Origin: RGIG1828 sp045654685
GTDB lineage: Bacteria; Bacillota; Clostridia; UMGS1810
NCBI GenBank assembly: GCA_045654685.1
Contig: JAZONV010000088.1
Span: forward strand, 1 to 64,000
DNA length: 64,000 bases
Direction: 5' to 3'
Position numbers and translations under genes: made by a program. Below the pieces are notes generated by a model. That model searched no databases. It saw nothing but the letters and a program-made list of their open reading frames with translations, and had not been told where the DNA came from. Each line of letters opens with the position of its first letter. The stretch's first letter is position 1. Positions 43,042 through 53,400 of this stretch are shown here, one piece after another.

Positions 43042-43911
43042 TTACAGGTCAATATTTTTTCGGAGCATCTTTCTGAATTCAGAAGGAGTACAACCTCTGA
43101 TTTTGCGAAAAACCCGAGTGAAATATGATGCACTGTTGAACCCTGAAAAAGCAACAATATCTGTTATGGAAGCATCGGGATTTGCTGTCATAAGCTGCTC
43201 TGCATAACCTGTTTTCATTTTGCCGATAAGTTCGTTGGCACTACACCCAAGGTTGGATTTTAAAAGCCTTGCAAAATGGCTGTAGCTGATGTGCAATTCT
43301 TTTGCAATATCATATGGAGATATATCTTCGGTTATGTGCTTTTCGATATAGAGTTGTGCGTCTGTAATATATGAGTTTGCTTCGCTGCTCATATTTGTTT
43401 TCCCGATAAAGCATTTGCACAGAGCGGCATGAAGACGAAGAATTTCGGAACGAATGATCAGTTCCTTTTCAAACCCCGCACTTTGGTATATTGACATTAT
43501 ATCTTCTATGAGTTTGCTCAGAGTTTCCCACATGGGATCTGTAGGATTTATAATATAATTTTTTGTGCGGATTATATGACGGAAAGGCATTAGATATTTC
43601 ATATTGTCAATGGAGAGCTCGAAGTTGTATATAACAGCAGGGCTGTATCCGCACACATATATTTTATACATCTCTCCGACAGAATGAGTTCCGTGAATTG
43701 TGCCCGGAGGAACAACGACAATACTGCCGGGTGAAAGGGTAATATCTTCAGAGTTGATTTTAAGACCGAATGAGCCTTCTTTTACCCACAAAATCTCAAA
43801 ACTGTCGTGCCAGTGGTCTGGGTAAAAATATGAATTTTCGCTCTTATGCCATGCACAGGTATAATCATTTTGCTTTTTGAATCTGAGTGGTGCAGGAGTA
43901 AGATTTTTCAT
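43042..43911 (-). CDS. AraC-family transcriptional regulator
   Basis: 289 residues from the ATG at 43911 (GGAGG 8-9 nt upstream). N-terminal cupin sensor (about 15-140; HWHDSFEILWVKEG, PPGTIHG with metal-like His residues) and C-terminal double HTH (about 185-285; DIAKELHISYSHFARLLKSN, FSGFNSASYFTRVFRK). Convergent with the GH39 gene; a likely regulator of nearby glycan genes. Confidence 0.9.
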   Translation of the reverse strand: MKNLTPAPLRFKKQNDYTCAWHKSENSYFYPDHWHDSFEILWVKEGSFGLKINSEDITLSPGSIVVVPPGTIHGTHSVGEMYKIYVCGYSPAVIYNFELSIDNMKYLMPFRHIIRTKNYIINPTDPMWETLSKLIEDIMSIYQSAGFEKELIIRSEILRLHAALCKCFIGKTNMSSEANSYITDAQLYIEKHITEDISPYDIAKELHISYSHFARLLKSNLGCSANELIGKMKTGYAEQLMTANPDASITDIVAFSGFNSASYFTRVFRKIRGCTPSEFRKMLRKNIDL

Positions 43912-44138
43912 GCAACGTTCCTCCAATCCTTGTCAGCGGTAAATATTGATACAAGTATATCATAGAATCCCATAAAAGTAAAGGGACAGATATGTTTAAT
44001 ATTACCGAAATACTAAATATCACAATATATTACAAGTGTGATGTTTTGGTTGCAGGGGGCAGAGAGGCAGAAAGTATAATTGACCCTACGGATGATGCAG
44101 ATATCTTCACCTTTTCAAAGAAAAAAGGGAAAGAGTAT

Positions 44139-44201
44139 ATGAAAAAATATATCAAACCATACACATCTCTTTGGAAAGCATCCTCTTTTGCAGGTAGTTA
44201 A
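44139..44201 (+). CDS. Possible 20-residue peptide (MKKYIKPYTSLWKASSFAGS)
   Basis: A short frame with AGGGA 8 nt upstream, ending 20 nt before an AraC gene. The MKKYxKP opening recalls small peptides in Clostridia that may be precursors, but no modification enzyme is nearby. A longer in-frame reading from 43992 has no ribosome site. It may simply be leader sequence. The gap 43912-44138 shows nothing else. Confidence 0.25.
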   Translation: MKKYIKPYTSLWKASSFAGS

Positions 44202-44221
44202 TATAATAAGGGTGGGATCAG

Positions 44222-45070
44222 ATGAAGTACATATATTCACCATATATTATACAATGTGAACAAATTAAACATGAATTCGATAATGTATCACCTGTGCGAA
44301 AAGTTACGGACTATGAATTTGACTTTTGTCTGAATTGTAATTGCGAGATGTGGATAGATGGCAGGAAATATAAAATAAAAAAAGGAGATTTTGTGACCCG
44401 TTGTCCCGGGCAGAAAGTATCTTTTAGTGGAAAATATGAATGTTATATGTTGACATTGAATTTTTCTGAGCATTGTAAGGATGGGGACTGTTTCGGGAAT
44501 TCTTTCAGAAAAACACAACTGAATTTTTCGCCTGACATACAGAGCGTACTTCCGACTGTTTTTTGTCCGATTCACTATGAAGATTATTTGCGGATATTTC
44601 AAGACCTTGTTTTTTCAAAAGAATCCCACATAAATGAAAATCAGAGGGCGATTTTCCATATCAATGAATTGTTGCATCTTGTCATATCCGATGCATATTC
44701 ATATAATTGTCCGACAAACGGTGTTTTGCCGACTCCGGCAGATGAAGTGTATCAGCACATAAGAGAGCACTACAGAGAGGAAATCAAACTTGATGATCTG
44801 GCAGACATAGTGCATCTCAGCAAACACTATCTTGTTCGTTTGTTCAGAGAAAATTTTAACACTTCACCCATAAATATGATAATAAAATTGCGTATGGAAT
44901 ACGCTCAAAAATTATTGGCAGAAACCAATTTGTCCATTAAAGAGATTGCCGCATCCTGCGGATATAAAGACCCGTCTTTTTTTAATCGGTATTTCAAAAA
45001 GAACTTTACCATGACACCGGATGCCTACAGACAAGCATCAATAAATAATGGAGATGAGTCCAATGGCTAA
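44222..45070 (+). CDS. AraC-family transcriptional regulator, tandem copy 1
   Basis: 282 residues. An N-terminal cupin (about 1-150; MKYIYSPYIIQC, MWIDGRKYKIKKGDFVTRCPG) and a C-terminal double HTH (about 178-275; LDDLADIVHLSKHYLVRLF, CGYKDPSFFNRYFKK). Closely related to the next gene and overlapping it by 8 nt, so the pair arose by tandem duplication and is co-translated. Confidence 0.9.
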   Translation: MKYIYSPYIIQCEQIKHEFDNVSPVRKVTDYEFDFCLNCNCEMWIDGRKYKIKKGDFVTRCPGQKVSFSGKYECYMLTLNFSEHCKDGDCFGNSFRKTQLNFSPDIQSVLPTVFCPIHYEDYLRIFQDLVFSKESHINENQRAIFHINELLHLVISDAYSYNCPTNGVLPTPADEVYQHIREHYREEIKLDDLADIVHLSKHYLVRLFRENFNTSPINMIIKLRMEYAQKLLAETNLSIKEIAASCGYKDPSFFNRYFKKNFTMTPDAYRQASINNGDESNG

Positions 45071-45917
45071 ACATATATATTCACCATATATTATACAATG
45101 CGGTCATTTCAAACATGAATTTGCATCTGCAACGGTGGCAAGAAAAGTTGCATATTACGAATTTGAGTTTTGTCTGGATTGCGATTGTAAAATGTGGGTT
45201 GACGGCAAAGAGTATAAACTTGACAAAGGATGTCTTGTTACACGGCGTCCAGGTCAAATGGTATATTATAAAGGCAACTGTGATTGTTATATGCTGACAG
45301 TTGATTTCCATCAGAGCACCCAAAACGTAAAGTATTCGGAGGATGAAGGGGATTTTCAATCCATATTTTCGTTTGACATATGGAATAGGATTCCGCTTGT
45401 GTTTAAGCCGTCTCATCACAAAGTTTATGAACGTATATTTTGGGATCTTGTTTCCGCAAAAAAATCGGATATAAATGACAATCCGGCATCACTTTTGCGT
45501 ATCAAGGAACTGTTGCATCTGGCGGTAGCTGATGTACATTCACACAAATGTCCTTCGGAAAAGGATACGGAATATTTTGTTTTCCGGGTGTATGATTATA
45601 TACAAGAACATTTCAGAGAAGAAATAAAACTTGAAGACCTTGTGGATATTGCTCGTATCAGCAAGCACTATCTGATACGGCTGTTCAAGAGGAATTTCAG
45701 TAAATCTCCAATTGAATTGATAATATCATTACGCATGGATTATGCCCGAAAATTGCTCGTTGAAACAGACATGTCAATTAAAGAGGTTGCCGCATCTTGC
45801 GGATATAAAGACCCATGCTTTTTCAACAGGTATTTCAAAAAATTTTTTTCCATAGCGCCTTCTGCATACAGGAGGATTTGGAAAAGAACGGGAATGTCAG
45901 ATAATGTGCATATCTGA
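45063..45917 (+). CDS. AraC-family transcriptional regulator, tandem copy 2
   Basis: 284 residues from ATG 45063 (GGAG 9 nt upstream); a start five codons earlier is less well spaced. Same layout as copy 1: HIYSPYIIQC at the start, MWVDGKEYKLDKG in the cupin and LEDLVDIARISKHYLIRLF plus CGYKDPCFFNRYFKK in the HTHs. The DNA-recognition helices are nearly the same in both copies while the sensor parts differ more, suggesting shared operators with different ligands. The large surface-gene module begins about 200 nt downstream. Confidence 0.9.
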   Translation: MAKHIYSPYIIQCGHFKHEFASATVARKVAYYEFEFCLDCDCKMWVDGKEYKLDKGCLVTRRPGQMVYYKGNCDCYMLTVDFHQSTQNVKYSEDEGDFQSIFSFDIWNRIPLVFKPSHHKVYERIFWDLVSAKKSDINDNPASLLRIKELLHLAVADVHSHKCPSEKDTEYFVFRVYDYIQEHFREEIKLEDLVDIARISKHYLIRLFKRNFSKSPIELIISLRMDYARKLLVETDMSIKEVAASCGYKDPCFFNRYFKKFFSIAPSAYRRIWKRTGMSDNVHI

Positions 45918-46124
45918 TTTTTCCGGGGATATTAAACATCATTACTAAAAGTAAAATTGTTTCCGGGTAGTTATGATTTTTCATAATCCGAAAAAATAAG
46001 CAAAAAACAGTAAAAATAGTATAATTATACCACTTGTATAATTATATGGATATATGATATCATTACATTATCGTATTATGATGTATATATTGGCAGTGTT
46101 AATACATAAACAGGAGGAAGAAAA

Positions 46125-47798
46125 ATGAAAAAAGTACTTTGTATGCTCATGACATTTGTTATGGTGATATGTACGTGCGCCTATGCTGCAGACATTTCAA
46201 TCAAAGACGCAGGCAAAAACATCATAACAGTCAAGGGAGAAGCACCGGTGGGTGCAACAGTTACCATTGCGGTGCTGAACCCCGGATATGATGTGTCTGA
46301 TGTTGCCGTATCGGGAGAAAGAGCTTTGCAATATTACGGCAAAGTTGCATCAGGCACCAACGAATTTGAACTTGACGTGAAAATGGAAGACCCATACCTG
46401 TTCGGAGGCGGTGAATACACATTCATAATTTCTGATAAGTCATCCACCTCTACAGACAGTTTCGGATTCTATTTCTTTGAGAAAAAGATTGCAGAAATTC
46501 AAACTCTCAACGAAAGCGGTTCTGACGGAAGAGCAAAAGAACTTTTTAAAGTTTACAGTCTTGATAAGCACGAGCTTGTGCCGGTGGTGAAAGAAGAAAC
46601 CGTCGAAAAAATTCTTGCTCTTGAAGATGAATATGAAATAGATGTAGACAAGATGTATGGAATACTGGTTGAAACACTTTGTATCGGGGCATACAGGGAC
46701 GGTGTTTCAAAACTTTTGAAAAACGGATTTCTCACCTATACAGACATTGTGGGAATAGACTCCGAATCCACATATGAAGATTATCTTTCAAACATAAACG
46801 AAACAGGTGTCAATGCCGTAAATGATGATGTTTTGGGAAATGAATATAAAACCTCAAGTGAAATCAGAGAAACATTTTCAAAATCTGTTCTTTTGAACCT
46901 CATAACCAATTCACCCAAAATGGGATATGGTCATGTTTCGGGAATTCTCGAAAAATATGAAGAAGAACTTTCTTTGTTTGGGTTTGATACAGAAAAGTTA
47001 GATGATGTTAAAAACAAGGTTTATGTCTACAAAAAACTTGTTGCATCAGATGCCAAAACTTTGGATGAACTTACCGATACTTTTGAAAAAGCCATAAAAA
47101 ATGCTGACGAATCAAAAGAGACAACCTCCGGCGGCGGAGGCGGTGGTGGAGGCGGAGTGTCCGCTCCTTCCGTTTCAGCACCGGCAGACGGAGCAGAAAA
47201 ACCTGTTTCAACTGAGCAAAACACTTCCGGCGGATATGTTGAAAACACATCTGTTCCCTTTGAAGATATGAATGATGCATCATGGGCAACAGACTCTGTT
47301 GCATATCTTTACAGACGCGGAATCATATCGGGAAAATCAAGCCGGACCTTTGACCCATCAGGTCTTGTTACAAGAGAAGAATTTGCAAAAATGGCAGTTC
47401 TTGCATTTGTAGGCTCTGCAAGCGGCTCTGTTTCATCCTTTGAAGATGTTTCAGGCTGGTCAGCGCCATATGTGGCAATGGCGGCATCAAAGGGAATTGT
47501 AACCGGAATTTCCGAAAAAGAGTTTAACCCAAAAGGTAATGTTACCCGTGAACAAGCTGCAACAATAATTGCAAGAGCAATGGAAACTGCAGGATTTGTA
47601 TTCGAAAATACCGGAGTAAAATTTGACGATGACGATTCAATAAGTGACTGGGCGAAAGAAAAAATTGCCCTTCTTGCCTCCGAAGAAATAATTTCCGGCA
47701 GAGGAGACGGTATGTTCCGTCCCTTGGATAATATGACAAGAGCAGAGGCGGCAAAACTCATATTTGAAGCAATGATGAGAACAGGAGGAACAAACTGA
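46125..47798 (+). CDS. SLH-domain surface protein with polyglycine linker (module A, gene 1)
   Basis: 557 residues. Signal peptide about 1-21; an Ig-like beta domain (about 22-120; ISIKDAGKNIITVKG); a helical region (about 125-330) with no known family; a run of about nine glycines near 340; then three C-terminal SLH domains (about 375-557) with TREE, TREQ and TRAE motifs. It should be held in the wall by the SLH domains and present the helical region outward. AGGAGG precedes the start and it overlaps the next gene by 1 nt. A paralogue is at 56308. Confidence 0.88.
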   Translation: MKKVLCMLMTFVMVICTCAYAADISIKDAGKNIITVKGEAPVGATVTIAVLNPGYDVSDVAVSGERALQYYGKVASGTNEFELDVKMEDPYLFGGGEYTFIISDKSSTSTDSFGFYFFEKKIAEIQTLNESGSDGRAKELFKVYSLDKHELVPVVKEETVEKILALEDEYEIDVDKMYGILVETLCIGAYRDGVSKLLKNGFLTYTDIVGIDSESTYEDYLSNINETGVNAVNDDVLGNEYKTSSEIRETFSKSVLLNLITNSPKMGYGHVSGILEKYEEELSLFGFDTEKLDDVKNKVYVYKKLVASDAKTLDELTDTFEKAIKNADESKETTSGGGGGGGGGVSAPSVSAPADGAEKPVSTEQNTSGGYVENTSVPFEDMNDASWATDSVAYLYRRGIISGKSSRTFDPSGLVTREEFAKMAVLAFVGSASGSVSSFEDVSGWSAPYVAMAASKGIVTGISEKEFNPKGNVTREQAATIIARAMETAGFVFENTGVKFDDDDSISDWAKEKIALLASEEIISGRGDGMFRPLDNMTRAEAAKLIFEAMMRTGGTN

Positions 47799-50461
47799 TG
47801 ACGAAAAAACTCATAGCGTTGGTTTTGAGTGTTTTTGTGGCTTTTTCATCTTGTGCAATGACAGTATTTGGTGAAGAAGCTTCAGATACTCAAACCACAG
47901 TTTCTGCAGATGTTGAATTTGCAAAAGCCTTAGGGATTTTCGCAGATGATGTTGTCCCTGAAGAAACAGTAAAGAGAATAGATCTTGCAAAATGTATTCT
48001 GAACATAATTTTAAAAGGAACAGAACTTTCAACAGAAGACGGAAGCCTTCTTTTTGATGATGTAGAATATGATGATTCAGGATATGCAGATGCCATTTCA
48101 AAGGCCGGCATAATGGGCGGAGTCGGCAACAGACAGTTTGCTCCCGGCGATAGTGTTACATATTCTCAGGTTTTGAAAGTTTTTGTATCCTTCCTTGGCT
48201 ATGATGTGAAAGCACAGGGGCTTGGCGGATATCCGTCAGGATATATGGCAGTTGCAACACAGCTTGGCATAACTGACAAATATGCCCCCTACGGTGACAG
48301 CTTTGTAACATGGGAAAGTTTGGCTTCAATGTTTAAACGTTCTCTGGGAGTTCCGCTTTTCCAGGTAGTGTCCTACAAGGATTCCACATTTATCTACAAT
48401 CCCAATCTTGAAAAAGACTATTTGAGAGAATATTTCGGAATACAAAGATATTCCGATGTCATAAACGGAGTGTACGGAACCAATGTTATCGGATATGCAG
48501 ATGTTGAGTATGATGAAATTCTTCTCGGAACAACAGTTTTCAGATTCAACACAGATGTGTTTGATTTGTCTGAAAAACTCGGATACAAAATAGAAGCATA
48601 TTATGCTGATAACGGCGACCATAATGAAATTTTATATTATGATGAATATGACAATGGTGTAATTTCCCTGGACGGCAGAGAAGTTGAAGGATTCGAAGGC
48701 GGAATCCTCTACTACAACGGCAAAAAGGAAAAGAAATTAAAAATCAATACCGAAACCAACATCATATATAATGGTAAAAACTGTTCCACCTATGATGAGG
48801 ACATATTCAGCGTATGGAATCTTTCTTCAATGGACGGTTCATTAAAGGCAATTGACAACAATTCCGACGGAACATATGATTTTATTATTCTCGATGCCTA
48901 CGAATCCTATGTTGTGGGTTCAATAATCGGTGATACAATCGTCCCGAAATACAGAACAGGTTCATATGTTGACATTTCTTCATATGTTGAGGGTGAAAAC
49001 CTTCTTTTCTACAACCTTAAAGGCAAACCAATCAGTATTGAAAAGGTTGTCAAAGGATGCATCATAAGCGTAAGTCACGACATTGACGGAAATGTGTCCA
49101 AAATTATTGTAACAACAGACTCCTACACGGGAGAGATAGACGAAATTGAAGTTGAAAACGGAAGATATTATTTGACAGTTGACGGAACAAGATATACACC
49201 ATCCGAAGTTTTGAAACTCAATCCCCAGATTAAAACTTTGAGAGCAGGACAGAAAGTCACCATGATGTTCAACAAGGGCGGTCTTCTTTCCGATGTTGAT
49301 GCTCTCGCTTTCCAGATTATTGAAACCGCATATCTTTATGCGGCGAAAAAAGGAAAAGGTCTTGATGCTCAAAACAGCGCAACCATCAGAGCGTTCTCCT
49401 CGGGCGGATTTTTCCAGAACTATGATCTTGCAGAGCATGTTGAAGTTGTATGGGGCTCGGAAACAGATGTTAAAAAACCTCATGAAGTTCTTGCAATTTT
49501 AGGAAAAACAAATGAGACCGACGTTACAAGACAGGTTATTAATTTCAAGAAAAACGATGAAGGAAAAATAAACTGGATAAACATTGCAAGTGACAATGAA
49601 AGAAACATAGACGGTCTCTACAGATACGACCTTGATGCCATGGGAATGACAGGTTCAAAAAATTATCTCGGAAACGGATTTGAAGGCAAACTTTTAGTTA
49701 GCGGAACTTCTGTTTTCTCTGTTCCCACAGAAGCCAACAGATACGATGAAGATGTATACTTTGTCGGAAGTCTTACAAACAACAAAAACTTTACTTTGAG
49801 TGAAGCCTATGGTGATGAAAAAAATGGCAACGTTGCTCATTCCATCGTAATTTTGAATGACAAATCCGGAACATTTAAAAATTCGCCCGGATATATGATT
49901 GTTGAGTCAGTTACAAATGCCGTAGATTATGACAGCACACCTTCTGTTAAGATTACAGGCTACATTGCAGGTGCTCAAAAAGAGTATTTCGGTGACGAAA
50001 ATGTTCTTAAAAGCGTGACAGGTTCCAATCCCGAAAAAGGCGACCTTATAAAATTCACACTTGACAGAGAAGGACGCATATCCGAACTTTCTGAATTTGT
50101 TTTTGACTCTTCCGAAAGATTTTCAGGAGACATTGCAAAGATGATTCCCACAAAAAAGACAAACCCAAGTCACACCTCTTTTAATGTAACAGAAAGATAT
50201 GTGTTTGGAAAAATCATCAGGTCAAATGATGAAAGTTTTGTTCTCGAAGTGAACAATGGCACCACAATCACAAATGAGTCATATTTGAAAGCTGCATCCT
50301 ACAGATATTACACCTATGAAGACATCGGCTCAAAAGGCGGTCTTTTGCAAAAGGCAAAAAATGAAGCAGTATATGCTTTCCCCGAAGGTTCACCAAAAGC
50401 AAATTATGCAGTAGTATTTGTTAACTATGGTGTTCCCACCGATATAATAGTGTACAGATAA
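47798..50461 (+). CDS. Secreted protein with N-terminal SLH-like domains (module A, gene 2)
   Basis: 887 residues. Signal peptide about 1-25. Residues 35-190 hold two or three degenerate SLH-like repeats (VEFAKALGIFADDVV, YADAISKAGIMGGV, YMAVATQLGITDKYAP). The remaining 690 residues are beta-rich and unassigned, with motifs such as YDEYDNGVISLDGREV and TVDGTRYTPSEVL. A paralogue with the same layout is at 57979. It is translationally coupled to gene 1 and lies 14 nt before the lyase-like gene, which implies a shared surface complex. Function unknown. Confidence 0.82.
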   Translation: MTKKLIALVLSVFVAFSSCAMTVFGEEASDTQTTVSADVEFAKALGIFADDVVPEETVKRIDLAKCILNIILKGTELSTEDGSLLFDDVEYDDSGYADAISKAGIMGGVGNRQFAPGDSVTYSQVLKVFVSFLGYDVKAQGLGGYPSGYMAVATQLGITDKYAPYGDSFVTWESLASMFKRSLGVPLFQVVSYKDSTFIYNPNLEKDYLREYFGIQRYSDVINGVYGTNVIGYADVEYDEILLGTTVFRFNTDVFDLSEKLGYKIEAYYADNGDHNEILYYDEYDNGVISLDGREVEGFEGGILYYNGKKEKKLKINTETNIIYNGKNCSTYDEDIFSVWNLSSMDGSLKAIDNNSDGTYDFIILDAYESYVVGSIIGDTIVPKYRTGSYVDISSYVEGENLLFYNLKGKPISIEKVVKGCIISVSHDIDGNVSKIIVTTDSYTGEIDEIEVENGRYYLTVDGTRYTPSEVLKLNPQIKTLRAGQKVTMMFNKGGLLSDVDALAFQIIETAYLYAAKKGKGLDAQNSATIRAFSSGGFFQNYDLAEHVEVVWGSETDVKKPHEVLAILGKTNETDVTRQVINFKKNDEGKINWINIASDNERNIDGLYRYDLDAMGMTGSKNYLGNGFEGKLLVSGTSVFSVPTEANRYDEDVYFVGSLTNNKNFTLSEAYGDEKNGNVAHSIVILNDKSGTFKNSPGYMIVESVTNAVDYDSTPSVKITGYIAGAQKEYFGDENVLKSVTGSNPEKGDLIKFTLDREGRISELSEFVFDSSERFSGDIAKMIPTKKTNPSHTSFNVTERYVFGKIIRSNDESFVLEVNNGTTITNESYLKAASYRYYTYEDIGSKGGLLQKAKNEAVYAFPEGSPKANYAVVFVNYGVPTDIIVYR

Positions 50462-50475
50462 GGAGGTTAAGATAT

Positions 50476-53400
50476 ATGAAAAAAATTATAAGTATAATTC
50501 TTGCATCGCTTCTTCTTTTTTCAAGTGCAAGTGCGGCAGTACGCCCCATAAAATTTTATGATTTGGTTTCAAATGAAAATCTTATCTTCCCTGAAAAAGT
50601 AATTCCTGTTCTGACAGACGGTAACATTGTTATTGAAGCAGAAGACATGGACTATAAAGACCAGGCAAAAGTTGTTCCCAATGAAAAAGCATCCGGCGGA
50701 TACGGAATCACTTGTCAGAATGCAACTTTTACAAGTGATGTGGCATTGGTTGATAATGTTACAATGGGATTCAAAGTGGAAATTCCTGTGTGGGAAATCG
50801 GAACATATCATTTGTGGCTTCGTATTTATACCCCCAATTCAAGTTCCACATCCTTTTTTGAATCCTACACAGGCTCATCAGCATATAAAGCAAGATGGCT
50901 TACCGTAAAACCTGATTTTTATTGGGTAAAAATCGGAGCGATAAATATGTCTGACGGTATTTTTGAATATAATATAAAATACAGAGACGTTGGCTTTACT
51001 CTTGATAAATTCATCATAACAAACGATAAAAATTTTAATCCTGTCGGAAAAGATGATTTGCCCGACTCAATGCTTGGCATTGAGAAAGAGCCGATAGCTC
51101 CGCCTCCACCGTTTACACCTCCTGCAGGTGTTCACCCCAGAGTAATGGTTCAGGAAAAGGATCTTCCCCAAATCAAGGAAAATGTGAAGAGCGCTCTCCT
51201 TGCTCCCATGTATTCCCAGGTTAAGCAAAGAGCCTTCCTTGAAATGGATTGCCATATGCCCAACAAAGGAATTGCAAATAACGTGTCTTTGGCACATGTT
51301 TTCAATATCCAATGCAGAGCCTTCATATATCTTATGGGTGAAGCGGACAAAGCCCATGCAAGACAAACAGTTCAGTATATGAGAGATATGTATGACACTC
51401 TCATTTGGGACAGAACTGTCGGCGATATCACCCGTCAGATGGGTACAGTTCTTGCAGTAAGCGGATGTGTATATGACTGGTGTTTTGATGTTTTAACAGA
51501 CGAAGATAAAGATTATTTCATCAAAAGAATGAAACGTCTTGCATCAATGATGGAAATCGGCTATCCTGCATCTATGCATGAAACCTTTGCAGGACACGGT
51601 GGTGAAGGTGAACTTTTCTACTTCCAGTCCACAGCCGGAATTGCTATCTATGATGAAGACCCCCAGATGTATAATGCTGCTGCAGGTGTTCTCTATGAGC
51701 ACATGTTCCGGACAAGAGAATATTTCAACCATTCAGGTCATCACCCTGCAGGTACTGCATACGGTCCTGTCAGAGCCACATGGGAAATCATCGGTCAGCT
51801 TGTGTTTGAAAGACTTGGTGACCCCAATGTAATGGGAAATGAAACAGACAAAATTCCTTACAGTTTCATAAACTTCAGACAGCCAAACGGTCTTTTCATA
51901 GAAGATGGTGACACATGGATTGCCGTAAATCCCACCACAGGGCCCACATATTCAGCAAACGACCTTCCTATGATGGTATATTCAATGCACTTTGGCAACC
52001 CCTATGTAAATGGTGAAGCAGTAAAACAGCTTTCTCTCAGAAACTATTCTGCAGGCTCATCACTTTATGATAATGGTGTTCTTGCCCTTCTCTTTGTAGA
52101 CCCCAATGTTGGCTACACCTATCCCGATGATTACGGCAAGGAAATGCCCCTCACTCACTTCACAGAATACCCAATCACCACAATGACATCAAGAACTTCA
52201 TGGAGATCAGGTATTGACGGTGAAACTGCAGTTGTGTTTGTAAACGGTCAGGAAAAACTTGTTGGTGACCATGACCATGAGCACTCCGATATCGGCGGAT
52301 TCTCCATCTACTATAAAGGTCTTCTCACATCAGGTGGCGGAACCTATGCAGGTGAAAACGGCGGATGGGGTATAAAACACTACTACAACTACTACAGAAG
52401 AACGGTTTCCAAAAACTGTCTCACAATATATGATCCCGATGAAACATTCGGAATTACGGGATATCCCATAAAGTATGACCTTGCAAATGACGGCGGTCAG
52501 AGATTTGAAGAAAACACAGACACTTTGCCTGAATTCCTTGAACACGCAGACCATGCAAAAACTGTCGGAACCTATGCAGGCCCCAACAGACAAACTCCGG
52601 AGTTTTCATATCTCAAAACCGACCTTACAGATGCATATTCCGATAAAATCACAGGCTACACCCGTTCAACTGTCAGCCTGAACCTTTTCAACACAGATTA
52701 TCCTCTTGTATTCATTTGCTATGATAACGTGTCATCTGCAAAATCCACATTCAAAAAGACATGGAATCTTCAGTCAATTGAAACAGAGCCTGTAACAGTT
52801 AACAACGTGACAACAATCACAAGAAACAGTTATGGCTACACAGGAAAACTTGTTGTAAACACTCTCATTCCCGAAGGTCAGAACGCAGTATTTGAAAATG
52901 TGGGCGGTGACGGAAAAGAAAGTTTGTCAGGCGGTGCAAATCATCCCAACCCCGACAAAGCAGGAGCAGACCACGAACAGGGCAAATGGAGACTTGAACT
53001 TTCACCAAGAAAGAACTCAAAGGATGACATTTTCTTAAATGCAATGTTTGTAACAGACAGAACGAAAAATCTTCCCGACCTTCCAATGACAAAGATTGAA
53101 ACACTCGATTTTGTGGGAGTGTCTGTTATGGACAGACTTGTTCTTTTCTCAAAGAAAAGAGATGCAGTTTCCACCTCTTTCAACATAACAGTTCCAACTT
53201 CCGAATATAGCGAAATCTGCACTCTCATAACAGATGTAGCCCCCGGAAAATGGCAGGTTACAGGTGCAAACGGCTCATTTGTAACAGAAGTTAAGGCGGA
53301 AGAAAAAGCTCTCTATGCCCGACTCAAAGCAGGGGACTATTCTTTCACAAAAGTGGATGATTCCACAGAAGCTGTAAAAATTGACTACCCCAGAGACGAA

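Noticed and set aside
43992..44138. Longer start for the small frame ending at 44201 (69 codons)
   Set aside because: No ribosome site and no protein-like composition in the first 49 codons.
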